Position numbers and translations under genes: made by a program. Below are positions 1 to 6,764 of a stretch of 18,274 nucleotides of DNA, piece after piece. Below the pieces are notes generated by a model. The model worked only from the letters and a program-made list of their open reading frames with translations. It made no database searches and had not been told where the DNA came from. The first letter of the stretch is position 1. Each line of letters begins with the position of its first letter. The stretch comes from Collinsella sp. (GTDB taxonomy: Bacteria; Actinomycetota; Coriobacteriia; Coriobacteriales; Coriobacteriaceae), in the NCBI GenBank assembly GCA_014871545.1, contig WGSR01000009.1, positions 1-18,274 on the forward strand, written 5' to 3'.

Positions 1-661
1 TCTCGTGGCTGCCGCGGGTGTGCGGGTGCTCAGGGTTGAGCGCGTGGTCGCGGAAGGCCTGGACGGCGTCCATGTCGCACATTTCGGCCAGATCCTTGTA
101 GTCCCACATGGCGACCTTCTGGATCTCGTGGCTGGTGCGGAAGCCGTCGAAGAAGTTAAGGAACGGGGTCTTACCCTCGATGGCGGCAAGGTGAGCCAGC
201 GGCGAGAGGTCCATGACCTCCTGGACGTTGCCCTCGGCGAGCATGGCGAAGCCGGTCTGACGACAGGCCATGACGTCGGAGTGATCGCCAAAGATGTTCA
301 GGGCGTGGGAAGCGACGCAACGCGCGGAGACGTGGAAGACGCCCGGGAGCTGCTCGCCCGCGATCTTGTACATGTTCGGAATCATCAGGAGCAGACCCTG
401 AGAAGCCGTGTAGGTGGTGGTCAGAGCACCGGCGCCCAGCGAACCGTGAACGGTACCGGCTGCACCTGCCTCGGACTCCATCTCGACGACCTTGACCGGG
501 GTGCCGAAGATATTCTTGCGACCCTGGGCCGCCCACTGGTCGACATGGTCGGCCATCGGGCTGGACGGCGTAATGGGATAGATTCCCGCTACCTCGGTGT
601 ACGCATACGAAACATATGCGGCCGCCTCGTTGCCGTCCATAGACTTAAACTTACGCGCCAT
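1..661 (-). CDS. nifJ: Pyruvate:ferredoxin (flavodoxin) oxidoreductase, N-terminal part
   Basis: The gene runs off the left edge; 220 residues are visible. The enzyme oxidatively decarboxylates pyruvate with CoA to acetyl-CoA and CO2, passing electrons to ferredoxin or flavodoxin in the cytoplasm, and is central to anaerobic fermentation. The visible part starts MARKFKSMDGNEAAAYVSYA and has the domain I signature YPITPSSPMADHVDQW (about residues 28-43), then VVEMESEAGAAGTVHGSLGA and the TTYTASQGLLLMIPNMYKIA stretch, all characteristic of the single-chain homodimeric enzyme (usually near 1170-1200 residues). The ATG at 661 follows a strong purine-rich ribosome binding site (GAGAGGAGAGGGG). It is transcribed leftwards from a long non-coding upstream region. 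A plus-strand open frame covering the same bases is a shadow. The assignment is firm; the cofactor-binding domains lie outside the window. Confidence 0.96.
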   Translation of the reverse strand, partial: MARKFKSMDGNEAAAYVSYAYTEVAGIYPITPSSPMADHVDQWAAQGRKNIFGTPVKVVEMESEAGAAGTVHGSLGAGALTTTYTASQGLLLMIPNMYKIAGEQLPGVFHVSARCVASHALNIFGDHSDVMACRQTGFAMLAEGNVQEVMDLSPLAHLAAIEGKTPFLNFFDGFRTSHEIQKVAMWDYKDLAEMCDMDAVQAFRDHALNPEHPHTRGSHE

Positions 662-1063
662 ATACCCCTCTCCTCTCATATAGGTATACAGGCCCCGGCG
701 ATCGCCGGGATGTTGGCGTGATGGGATTTACGCTGTTGCTTCCAATCATCTGGCAGGCAGGCTCAGCAGCAGGTACGTGGCGTGGAGAGAAGACATGCCG
801 AGGCGAGGGCCAGCTGATGCGCCCCACAGACCCGACCGCCCGTCTTGCACATGACCGAGCGCCGCAAAGGCCGCATGCCGGATGCTCCCGGGCACGCCCC
901 GGCGATGGGAAGCGCCCGCAACGGAAATCCGCATGCGGGTTTATTGTACCCCGCCGTCAAGTGTAATTTCGGCAAATATAGGCGGGCGGTAAAGGTTTAC
1001 CTCGGGTGACTGCCGGGAGCAAAATGATCCCTTGGGGACGGAGAGACCATTTGGCAGGACTGG
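662..1063 (-). other. Intergenic region and possible long leader of nifJ
   Basis: About 400 bases separate nifJ from the FHA gene, and I find no convincing gene here: the short frames on both strands lack ribosome binding sites and overlap one another. On the minus strand a TACAAT (948-943) could be a -10 box, but no good -35 is at the right distance. If it is used, the nifJ leader would be about 270 bases and would open with a hairpin (CCCGCA pairing with TGCGGG, about 913-937), followed by further GC-rich pairings. I match it to no known riboswitch, SRP, 6S or RNase P RNA. Near 1021-1058 is a small TCCC-TTG-GGGA hairpin. No clear terminator for the FHA operon was found. Confidence 0.4.
694..709. 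promoter_or_regulatory. Perfect 16-bp palindrome in the nifJ promoter region
   Basis: CCCGGCGATCGCCGGG is perfectly self-complementary and lies 33-48 bases before the nifJ start codon. A plausible minus-strand -10 element (TATACC, 688-683, preceded by TG) lies six bases downstream, so the palindrome would fall between the -35 and -10 boxes, where operators of repressors or MerR-type regulators often sit. It does not match the AT-rich Rex consensus. An operator role is inferred from position and symmetry only. Confidence 0.4.
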
Positions 1064-2002
1064 CTAAAGGGCACCGAAGAGAATGGCGTAGGTAGTGGAT
1101 TCGCCGAGCTTGAGCTCGTCGCCGGGATTGAGTTGGGCGGAACGGCCGGGCTCGACCTGAATGCAGACGCGCGTGGCCCCGTTTACCACCACGGTTCCGT
1201 TGGTGGACGACAAGTCCTCGACGTGCCAGATATTTTGAGCATCGCACCAGATATGGGCATGGCGGGCCGAGACATCGTCGCCGACGTCGGTAATATCGCC
1301 CTCACCAGTGGCCAGCGCGCCAATCTCAACACCCCGCTCACTCGGCTGAATCCAGCGCGGGGCGCTCACGACAAAACTGTTTTGCACGCGCAGCAAGCCC
1401 AAGGGGTGCGCCGGGGCGGGTTCGCGCTCGCCTGCGGTCATCGACATGCCAAGCGAACGCGGCGTGGAGGTGCCTCCGCCACAGGTCGCGTGCGCGTAGT
1501 CGATGGCATAGTTCACCGAGGACCGCACATCCGCCGAACAACCGACGGCGACAAACAGCACCAGCACGGCCTCGGCGCGCTCGGCGGGCATGAGTTCCGC
1601 CGCCTGGGACAGGCGATCGAGCGCGTTGCGATAGAGATTCGTGTCCTGATGGCACTCTTCGAGCGCGCGTACCATCGGTTCACCTGCAGGACCGCACACC
1701 ATATTGATCACAGCCGTGGAGTCCATGGGATTTCGCTGGCGCAGGGCCAGTTGCGACATAATACGCGCAGCCGAGGTACCGTATTCGGCAAAGTAGCGCT
1801 GCTGAAGCGTGCCGACCGGCGCGCGAACGATGAAGCGGGAAACCCAAGAGCGATCGGCGGCTCGGCTCTGCGGGCTGCGGCCGTCGGCGAGCGGACGGGA
1901 CGAAAGCACCAAGCCGCACAGCTCGATATGGCTCAGATGCGCCGCGCGCTTAAAGATGTCAAACATGGCCCCGCATGGGGTGAGCTCAACTTGAGATGCC
2001 AT
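1064..2002 (-). CDS. FHA-domain protein, third gene of a kinase operon
   Basis: A 312-residue protein whose last 90 residues form a forkhead-associated domain, which binds phosphothreonine peptides. The signature elements are VSARHAHI (residues 244-251, the conserved Ser-x-x-His strand) and VEDLSSTNGT (261-270, with the Asn-Gly pair), followed by LNPGDELKLG (291-300). The first Gly-Arg of the classical motif is replaced (VEIGAL). Residues 1-200 match no family I know; they are soluble, Arg/Ala-rich and contain several Cys, with no signal peptide or membrane segment. The ATG at 2002 starts three bases after the kinase stop and has AAGGAGG as ribosome binding site inside the end of the kinase gene, so the two are co-translated. 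It is probably a substrate or phospho-dependent effector of the adjacent kinase; this is inferred from context. Confidence 0.88.
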   Translation of the reverse strand: MASQVELTPCGAMFDIFKRAAHLSHIELCGLVLSSRPLADGRSPQSRAADRSWVSRFIVRAPVGTLQQRYFAEYGTSAARIMSQLALRQRNPMDSTAVINMVCGPAGEPMVRALEECHQDTNLYRNALDRLSQAAELMPAERAEAVLVLFVAVGCSADVRSSVNYAIDYAHATCGGGTSTPRSLGMSMTAGEREPAPAHPLGLLRVQNSFVVSAPRWIQPSERGVEIGALATGEGDITDVGDDVSARHAHIWCDAQNIWHVEDLSSTNGTVVVNGATRVCIQVEPGRSAQLNPGDELKLGESTTYAILFGAL

Positions 2003-2005
2003 GAC

Positions 2006-3850
2006 CTAGGCCTCCTTAGTCGTAGAAATAGAATCGGACGATACTTCGACAGGTCCGCCAAAAGTACGGGCAGCTGCGGCTCCACCGGCAAGCGGAGTCG
2101 CCATCTGGGCTTTTGTGCGTCGCGGTGCCGAAACGGGAAGTTCAAAGGCAAAGCCCATCGCAAGCAAAAACCACGTAAGCGTATAGGTTGCAACCAGAGC
2201 GGCAACAAGGCCGCCCATCACGGCGCGTTGGGAAAATACGCTACATGCAGCCACAACCAGCACCGGAACCTCGCAGGCAGAAAGCGCAAGCACACCCTGC
2301 AGGAAGCCCGAGCGCCGATCGCGCGCAAGTGCCCCCGCGGCAACGCCGGCTATGCCTGGCAGCGCCAACGCCAGTGCGGCAATAATACCCGGTAGCGACC
2401 CAGACCACACGAGCGATCCCAAAGTCGCCGTCACGCGAGCGCCCGACGCCAGCAGCGCGGCCGAAACCACGACCACAGCCCAAACCACGCCACAGACGAC
2501 CGTCGCGCCGACCATCAGCGCGCGACGAACCGCGCGGCCAGACGCATCCATGGGGCACGGCGTGAGCGGCTCGCCGCGGAGCGAACGACCGACATTTTGC
2601 GCATAGTGGTCACAAAACGCCGAGAGCGCCGCCTCGACCGCCGCCGGCTCGGGACGATCTTTTTGATGGCTGGACAGACAGGCCATCACCACGTCGAACA
2701 GCTGGGCATCGACAAACGCCAGCGCATCGCGTAGCTCTTCGGAATCCGGCTCAAGCCCTAGCTGCTGGGCCTGCTCGGCCGCGGCGAGCGCCACATCGGG
2801 CTCACGACGAAGCAGCTGAGTCAAATCACAACCGGGCGCATGGGCACCAATGGGATAGTCGGGCCGCGTGTCCATCTTGAGACGGTAGGGGCTCGCGATG
2901 TCGCGCGTCTTTTTGCGCGAACCCGAGGTGCCCGAAGTGCTCGGCGCGGCTTCGTATGGCACGACGCCGGCAATGAGCTCGTAAACCGTGCTTGCCGCGG
3001 CATAAACGTCAATCGCCGGCGACATACGCAAAGCGCGCAGGTCGGGAATATCGTCGGTGAGCATCTCGGGCGGAGCGTAGGCCACCGTCGCGCGACGCAG
3101 CGTGGCATAACGCTCCGTAAACGACGCCTTGCCGCCGGTACCGGCCACGGCCGACGCAGACTCAAGCGCCAGCGACGAGCCTAAGTCGATCAGGCACAGG
3201 TCAAAGGTGCCCTCGGCAAGCTGCCGGTCAAGCGGTAGACGCGCCGTGCGCACCATAATATTAGCGGGCGAGATATCGCGATGGACAAAGCCCTCGCCCA
3301 CCAGGCTCATGCGGCAGAGCAAATCGAACAGGTCGCGACTCAGACGCGCCGCCACGAGTGGCGACAGACGTCCGGCATCGTCCACGGCGAGTCGCGAACG
3401 CAAGCGGGCAAGCGTCTCGCCCTCGACCCATTCCATGACAATTGCAGGCACACCGTCGACCTCGCCCCAGCCATAGAGGTGGGGAAAGCCCTTAAGGCCC
3501 GAAAGGGCGCGATGGCATTCGTATTCCTCGCGAAACGCCGCCTTGAACTTGGCGACCAGCGCCTCGTGAGCGGCATCGTCGTCAAACTCATCGCGCGCCG
3601 GCAAGATGAGCTGCTTGAGTGCCACGGCCTCGCCTTGGGCGTTGACGGCACGCGTCACGCGGCCGATACCGCCACGGCGCATGGTGGCATCGTCGGCAAA
3701 CAGCATCGTAAAACGACGCAGATAGGCAGGCAGTTCGTCCTGACCGAGCGCAATGGCCGGCTCAAACCCGTCGACACGCGCCAGGCGCAGGCCGACCATG
3801 GGATCGCGACCGAGTGATTGTGGTGTGGTGGATACAAGATCGGTCATCAT
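2006..3850 (-). CDS. Membrane-anchored Ser/Thr protein kinase (divergent)
   Basis: A 614-residue Hanks-type kinase. Recognisable elements are a Gly-rich loop RRGGIGRV (58-65), the ATP lysine K79 in AVALKQL, HRDISPAN (190-197; catalytic D192, metal-binding N197), a DLG in place of DFG (222-224) and APPE (259-262). The usual HRDxK lysine is serine and the DFG phenylalanine is leucine, so it is divergent but keeps the essential Lys, Asp, Asn and Asp. The kinase domain is followed by about four hydrophobic segments (roughly 445-467, 480-505, 515-537, 545-566) and a short tail, with no PASTA repeats. This suggests an integral membrane kinase without a large outer sensor. Its ATGATG start overlaps the stop of the upstream gene (ATGA), so translation is probably coupled; either Met could be used. 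It lies directly upstream of an FHA protein, the classical partner of such kinases. Confidence 0.9.
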   Translation of the reverse strand: MMTDLVSTTPQSLGRDPMVGLRLARVDGFEPAIALGQDELPAYLRRFTMLFADDATMRRGGIGRVTRAVNAQGEAVALKQLILPARDEFDDDAAHEALVAKFKAAFREEYECHRALSGLKGFPHLYGWGEVDGVPAIVMEWVEGETLARLRSRLAVDDAGRLSPLVAARLSRDLFDLLCRMSLVGEGFVHRDISPANIMVRTARLPLDRQLAEGTFDLCLIDLGSSLALESASAVAGTGGKASFTERYATLRRATVAYAPPEMLTDDIPDLRALRMSPAIDVYAAASTVYELIAGVVPYEAAPSTSGTSGSRKKTRDIASPYRLKMDTRPDYPIGAHAPGCDLTQLLRREPDVALAAAEQAQQLGLEPDSEELRDALAFVDAQLFDVVMACLSSHQKDRPEPAAVEAALSAFCDHYAQNVGRSLRGEPLTPCPMDASGRAVRRALMVGATVVCGVVWAVVVVSAALLASGARVTATLGSLVWSGSLPGIIAALALALPGIAGVAAGALARDRRSGFLQGVLALSACEVPVLVVAACSVFSQRAVMGGLVAALVATYTLTWFLLAMGFAFELPVSAPRRTKAQMATPLAGGAAAARTFGGPVEVSSDSISTTKEA

Positions 3851-4752
3851 AGGGCAAGCGCCGCCACGTTATTGTTGAAGTTACCGAGCGCGACGTCATC
3901 ATCGCCGTAATGACCGACCCATTGACATAGGTTGGTGTAACAGCCCCACAGATTGGCATACTGCTGATACCACTTTGACCGGGGCGAGAATGTCTGACGA
4001 CCGAACTCGGCTCGAATGACAAACATCTCCCCGACCAGGCTGTCGCACGGCCTGGGATCTCCCGTAGAGTTATAGGTCGAGACCACGTCATTGGCACGAG
4101 AAACATAGCCGTCGAGCATGTTGTACTTGGTCACAAGCCAGCTGTGAATGCTCTCTTCTTCAGCAGCGGAAAGGCCACCGGAGTTTGCATCGTTGTCAGT
4201 GTTGCCGCCCGTCGAGCCGCCGTTTCCAGACCCTCCGGTAGAGGAACCCGACCCAGAGCCGCCGCCCGAACTCGATGAATCCGAGCCGGAGCCAGAAGTA
4301 TCCGAGCTACCGGGCTTTCCGGACTGCTGGGCGTCCTGCTCCTTTTGCTGCTCGACCTTATTCACCGTTGCCGCCACGCTATTGTTGGACAACCGATCGA
4401 TGATCTTGGTGTTGGTGAGCACGATGGTTTTGCCATTGGCAAGCGTGACTTCGTTGTCCGGGGCCTCGGCGCCGTCCGCATCGTCGGTGCCAAACACAAT
4501 ATGCGCGACCACACTTGCCCAAGCATATCCAGTCGTGGTACCCAGATCACTTTTGACCTCATGCCCCACGCGCGGTTCGCGTGCGGCATGCGCCTGCATC
4601 ATGGACGGCACGGTCATGCCATAGGCAGAAACGCCAGCCATGACCAGCACCAGCGAGCACGACAGCAGCACGTACGCCCGCGGCGCCAAGCCCAGTCGGC
4701 GTCGCATGCGCACCGCGGCGCCGCGCTTTGTCTGAGTGCCACCGGGCCGCAT
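3847..4752 (-). CDS. Membrane-anchored extracytoplasmic protein with Ser/Gly linker
   Basis: A 301-residue protein of no family I recognise. An Arg-rich cytoplasmic start is followed by one hydrophobic segment (about 25-46, either an anchor or an uncleaved signal) and an outside region. Residues about 140-193 are a low-complexity Ser/Gly/Asp linker, and the C-terminal domain (about 195-301) has three Cys (236, 271, 276) and many Trp/Tyr. The ATG at 4752 is chosen because GGAGGA lies 5-6 bases upstream. The frame continues upstream to an ATG at 4809, close to the predicted transcription start, so a leaderless form 19 residues longer is possible; a still longer start at 4845 would lie upstream of the promoter. 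The stop overlaps the kinase start by four bases, making it the first gene of the kinase-FHA operon. It may be the outer sensor or the partner of the kinase, which is inference from operon structure. Confidence 0.82.
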   Translation of the reverse strand: MRPGGTQTKRGAAVRMRRRLGLAPRAYVLLSCSLVLVMAGVSAYGMTVPSMMQAHAAREPRVGHEVKSDLGTTTGYAWASVVAHIVFGTDDADGAEAPDNEVTLANGKTIVLTNTKIIDRLSNNSVAATVNKVEQQKEQDAQQSGKPGSSDTSGSGSDSSSSGGGSGSGSSTGGSGNGGSTGGNTDNDANSGGLSAAEEESIHSWLVTKYNMLDGYVSRANDVVSTYNSTGDPRPCDSLVGEMFVIRAEFGRQTFSPRSKWYQQYANLWGCYTNLCQWVGHYGDDDVALGNFNNNVAALAL

Positions 4753-4774
4753 GCGTTCTCCTCCAAGAAAAACA

Positions 4775-4792
4775 CGCCGCTCAGAAGCGGCG
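4775..4792 (-). terminator. Terminator-like hairpin in the leader of the kinase operon
   Basis: Read on the minus strand, CGCCGC TTCTGA GCGGCG forms a six-base-pair GC stem with a six-base loop, followed at once by TGTTTTTCTT and then by the GGAGGA ribosome binding site of the first gene. It has the form of an intrinsic terminator but lies between the promoter and its own gene, so it would act as an attenuator unless it merely stabilises the mRNA 5' end. Confidence 0.6.
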
Positions 4793-4814
4793 CATTCATT
4801 CAAATCCATATTCG

Positions 4815-4846
4815 AGTGTATCAGCGAACCCAAAAGGTTGCGCAAC
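4815..4846 (-). promoter_or_regulatory. Putative promoter of the membrane protein-kinase-FHA operon
   Basis: On the minus strand an extended -10 element, TGA-TACACT (hexamer 4820-4815), predicts transcription starting near 4808. The -35 region is covered by the perfect palindrome GTTGCGCAAC (4837-4846), inside which TTGCGC could serve as a poor -35 at a long 19-base spacing. The same TACACT hexamer occurs in the predicted promoter of the second kinase. Confidence 0.5.
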
Positions 4847-4922
4847 GAATGGGCAAATTAAGGATGCGAGCGGAAGCATCCATGCGATAAGCGGATACGA
4901 AGCATCTTTGTTGCACAACAAA

Positions 4923-4968
4923 CTCACAGTCGCACGGGGAAATTATGACTACCCCGTGCGACTGTGAG
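4923..4968 (-). terminator. Strong intrinsic terminator after recR
   Basis: Perfect 17-base-pair inverted repeat: arms 4923-4939 (CTCACAGTCGCACGGGG) and 4952-4968, with a 12-base loop. It lies 30 bases beyond the recR stop. On the minus strand the stem is followed by TTTGTTGTG, a moderate U-rich tail. It separates the ebfC-recR transcript from the downstream kinase operon. The stem is longer than most intrinsic terminators and fully symmetric, so protein binding cannot be excluded. Confidence 0.78.
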
Positions 4969-4998
4969 GATAACATACGGTAGGAGCAGGCTCGCCAC

Positions 4999-5595
4999 CT
5001 AAATCGCGCGACGGGCCTCGATGGCGCGGCCAAGCGTAAGCTCGTCGGCATACTCCAAGTCGCCGCCCACGGGAAGGCCGCTCGCAAGACGCGATACCTC
5101 AACGCCCAATGGCTTGATGGTGCGAGCAAGGTAGCTCGCCGTGGTCTCGCCCTCAATGTTGGGGTTGGTGGCGATAATGACCTCGTGGATGTCCTCGTGG
5201 CCCAGGCGCGCCAGCAGCTCGCGGATATGCAGCTGCTCGGGACCGATCTTGTCCATGGGGCTGATCACGCCGCCCAGCACATGGTACAGGCCATGGTAGC
5301 TGCCCGTGCGCTCGATTGCCTGGACGTCGCGCGGCTCGCCCACCACGCAAATGCGAGTGGTATCGCGCATCGGGTCCTGGCAGATGGAGCACTCGTCGGC
5401 CGTGGCGTAGTTAAAGCAACGGCTGCAAAAGTGGACCTCCTGCTTGACCTCCAGGATGGCCTCGGCCAGGCGGCGGGCCTCCTCGGCATCGGCCTCGAGC
5501 AGGTAATAGGCGATGCGCTGGGCCGACTTGGGACCAATGCCCGGCAGACGGCCCAGTTCATCGAGCAGTTTTTGCAGACTGTGATTTGCACTCAT
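4999..5595 (-). CDS. recR: Recombination mediator protein RecR
   Basis: A 198-residue protein of the normal length for RecR, which works with RecF and RecO to load RecA at gaps in single-stranded DNA. It shows the N-terminal helix-hairpin-helix (LGRLPGIGPKSAQRIAYYLL, about 14-33), a four-cysteine zinc finger CSRC...CSIC (C57, C60, C69, C72), the Toprim domain beginning ICVVGEPRDVQAIE (about 82-95) with ATNPNIEGE further on, and the typical C-terminal GGDLEYADELTLGRA. The ATG at 5595 lies 13 bases after the ebfC stop. No clear Shine-Dalgarno is visible, so it is probably translated by coupling within the ebfC-recR operon. It is closed by the strong hairpin at 4923-4968. Confidence 0.97.
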   Translation of the reverse strand: MSANHSLQKLLDELGRLPGIGPKSAQRIAYYLLEADAEEARRLAEAILEVKQEVHFCSRCFNYATADECSICQDPMRDTTRICVVGEPRDVQAIERTGSYHGLYHVLGGVISPMDKIGPEQLHIRELLARLGHEDIHEVIIATNPNIEGETTASYLARTIKPLGVEVSRLASGLPVGGDLEYADELTLGRAIEARRAI

Positions 5596-5608
5596 ATATA
5601 TGCGTGTC

Positions 5609-5929
5609 TTAGAACGGCATGCCCGGGATGTTGAGGCCGCCGGTGATGGCGCCCATCTGCTTGTTGGCGAGCTCGTTGACGCCGCGGACGGCCTCGTTGA
5701 CAGCAGCCATGATCATATCCTGCAGCATATCGACGTCCTCGGGATCGAGGGCATCGGGATCGATGGTGAGGTTGACGAGCTCCATCTCGCCGTTAACGGT
5801 CACCTTGACCATGCCGCCGCCGGCAGAGGCGTCGACGGTCTGGGACTTGAGGTTCTCCTGCGCGGCGGCAAGCTGCTCCTGCATCTTGCGAGCCTGCTTC
5901 ATCATCTGCTGCATGTTCATACCGGCCAT
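5609..5929 (-). CDS. ebfC: Nucleoid-associated protein of the YbaB/EbfC family
   Basis: A 106-residue protein matching YbaB/EbfC, a small dimeric DNA-binding protein usually encoded between dnaX and recR. The order is Met-rich N-terminus (MAGMNMQQMMKQARKMQEQL), a coiled helix, the Gly-containing strand ASAGGGMVKVTVNGEMEL, and DPDALDPEDVDMLQDMIMAA. The start at 5929 has AGGAG a few bases upstream. It is followed by recR after 13 bases. Unlike the usual arrangement, dnaX is not directly upstream: about 340 bases of intergenic DNA and a plus-strand gene intervene, so this gene must have its own promoter in 5930-6269. Confidence 0.95.
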   Translation of the reverse strand: MAGMNMQQMMKQARKMQEQLAAAQENLKSQTVDASAGGGMVKVTVNGEMELVNLTIDPDALDPEDVDMLQDMIMAAVNEAVRGVNELANKQMGAITGGLNIPGMPF

Positions 5930-6091
5930 GATGGCTCCTTTACGTGCGGCCGCACGCCGAGCTGCAAGGGCAGCCGGAGCACGGCGGGACTTTCAAACTC
6001 AAAAATCGTACCACGGCGCGAGGCCAGCGAGCGGGGCGGACGTGTTACCTCAGTCGATATACATGTCCTGGAGCGCAAGCCGCACCCATAG

Positions 6092-6126
6092 ATTATGCAA
6101 AGTTGAATAATTCGCATCTGCATAAT
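6092..6126. promoter_or_regulatory. Nested AT-rich dyad, candidate operator
   Basis: ATTATGCA (6092-6099) is matched by its exact reverse complement TGCATAAT (6119-6126). The centre of this pair, base 6109, is also the centre of the inner palindrome GAATAATTC (6105-6113). Two nested symmetric elements with one centre suggest a site for a dimeric or tetrameric DNA-binding protein. It lies in the divergent region, so either flanking gene could be its target. Confidence 0.4.
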
Positions 6127-6229
6127 ATCGAAAGCTAAATCTTGTAGAGCCGGAATCCGACATTTAATGCGTACCACTAAATGGCTAAATGCCGAGCCAC
6201 TACTCGAGGCGGCGCTCATGACGGCAAGG

Positions 6230-6263
6230 TATAATTTGATTGCCATAGATAGCAATTTGGAGG
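6230..6263 (+). promoter_or_regulatory. -10 box and ribosome binding site of the small membrane protein gene
   Basis: A perfect TATAAT (6230-6235) lies 34 bases before the start codon, and GGAGG (6259-6263) precedes the ATG at 6270. No recognisable -35 lies 16-18 bases upstream, so an activator or another sigma factor may be needed. A short ATTGC...GCAAT inverted repeat (6239-6256) covers the predicted transcription start. Confidence 0.5.
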
Positions 6264-6269
6264 TGCCCC

Positions 6270-6743
6270 ATGAATGCCCCCGACGTGCTCCAAAACATCC
6301 GCTCAAAACACCCCGTTGCATATGTGGTTCTCTATCTCTTTGTCGGCTGGACATTGCTGGTTGTCATCACCCATGCCATAGCTTTTGGAGCAGAACTGCT
6401 GATAGCCAGCTCGGACCAGCCCGTCGTCAAATGGGAGACGACCGATGAGTGCACCGACGGAACTCGAACCATTTACTACAACAGCCCGTCCCTCTACCAA
6501 GAGTTCAAGGTCAAGATAAAGGACTCCAAGATTGTCGATGCCGAACTAGGCTCTTTATCGACAATCGGAGCAACCGTCAACGCCGAGCAAGTCGAGCACA
6601 CGGACAGCCATGCGACGTATCGTATCGACCTCAGCATCCTAGGCCGACCGTCACGTACCTGTCTGCTCGAATGCGATGTACACGGCACCACACTACACAT
6701 GTCCGAAATACAGATGCGCCCGGGCAAAGAGATCTCTTCTTGA
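6270..6743 (+). CDS. Small single-pass membrane protein, unknown function
   Basis: A 157-residue protein of no recognised family. One long hydrophobic stretch (about 16-45) acts as a membrane anchor, and the remaining 110 residues probably lie outside as a beta-rich domain with three Cys (61, 131, 135). The start is supported by GGAGG and a TATAAT box upstream. It lies on the plus strand between ebfC and dnaX, which are both minus, and its end converges on the dnaX end with a 21-base gap. Its base composition is more AT-rich than dnaX or recR, which suggests a later arrival. With no homologue named, its role is unknown. Confidence 0.8.
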   Translation: MNAPDVLQNIRSKHPVAYVVLYLFVGWTLLVVITHAIAFGAELLIASSDQPVVKWETTDECTDGTRTIYYNSPSLYQEFKVKIKDSKIVDAELGSLSTIGATVNAEQVEHTDSHATYRIDLSILGRPSRTCLLECDVHGTTLHMSEIQMRPGKEISS

Positions 6744-6764
6744 GCAGCATACCCGCCCGCACGG

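Larger units (their letters stand above)
5930..6269. other. Divergent intergenic region between ebfC and a small membrane protein gene
   Basis: About 340 bases with no credible gene. It must hold the promoters of ebfC-recR (leftward) and of the small membrane protein (rightward). Bases 6080-6269 are clearly more AT-rich than the surroundings. It contains a nested dyad centred at 6109 and a perfect TATAAT at 6230, listed separately. For the leftward promoter only a weak TACGAT-like -10 about 90 bases before ebfC was seen. The short plus-strand frame over 5944-6138 has no ribosome binding site and is not called. Confidence 0.6.

Noticed and set aside
5..721. Long plus-strand open frame of 238 codons
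   Set aside because: It is antisense to nifJ, whose reading frame gives an unmistakable protein; high-GC codon bias leaves long shadow frames.
746..975. Small frames upstream of nifJ on both strands
   Set aside because: They overlap each other in several frames, lack ribosome binding sites and resemble no protein.
1133..2395. 420-codon plus-strand open frame
   Set aside because: It spans parts of both the FHA gene and the kinase gene on the other strand, gives an Arg/Gly/His-rich nonsense-like protein and has no ribosome binding site.
5600..6110. Two overlapping 163-codon plus-strand frames
   Set aside because: Both are antisense to ebfC, which is a clear family match of normal length.
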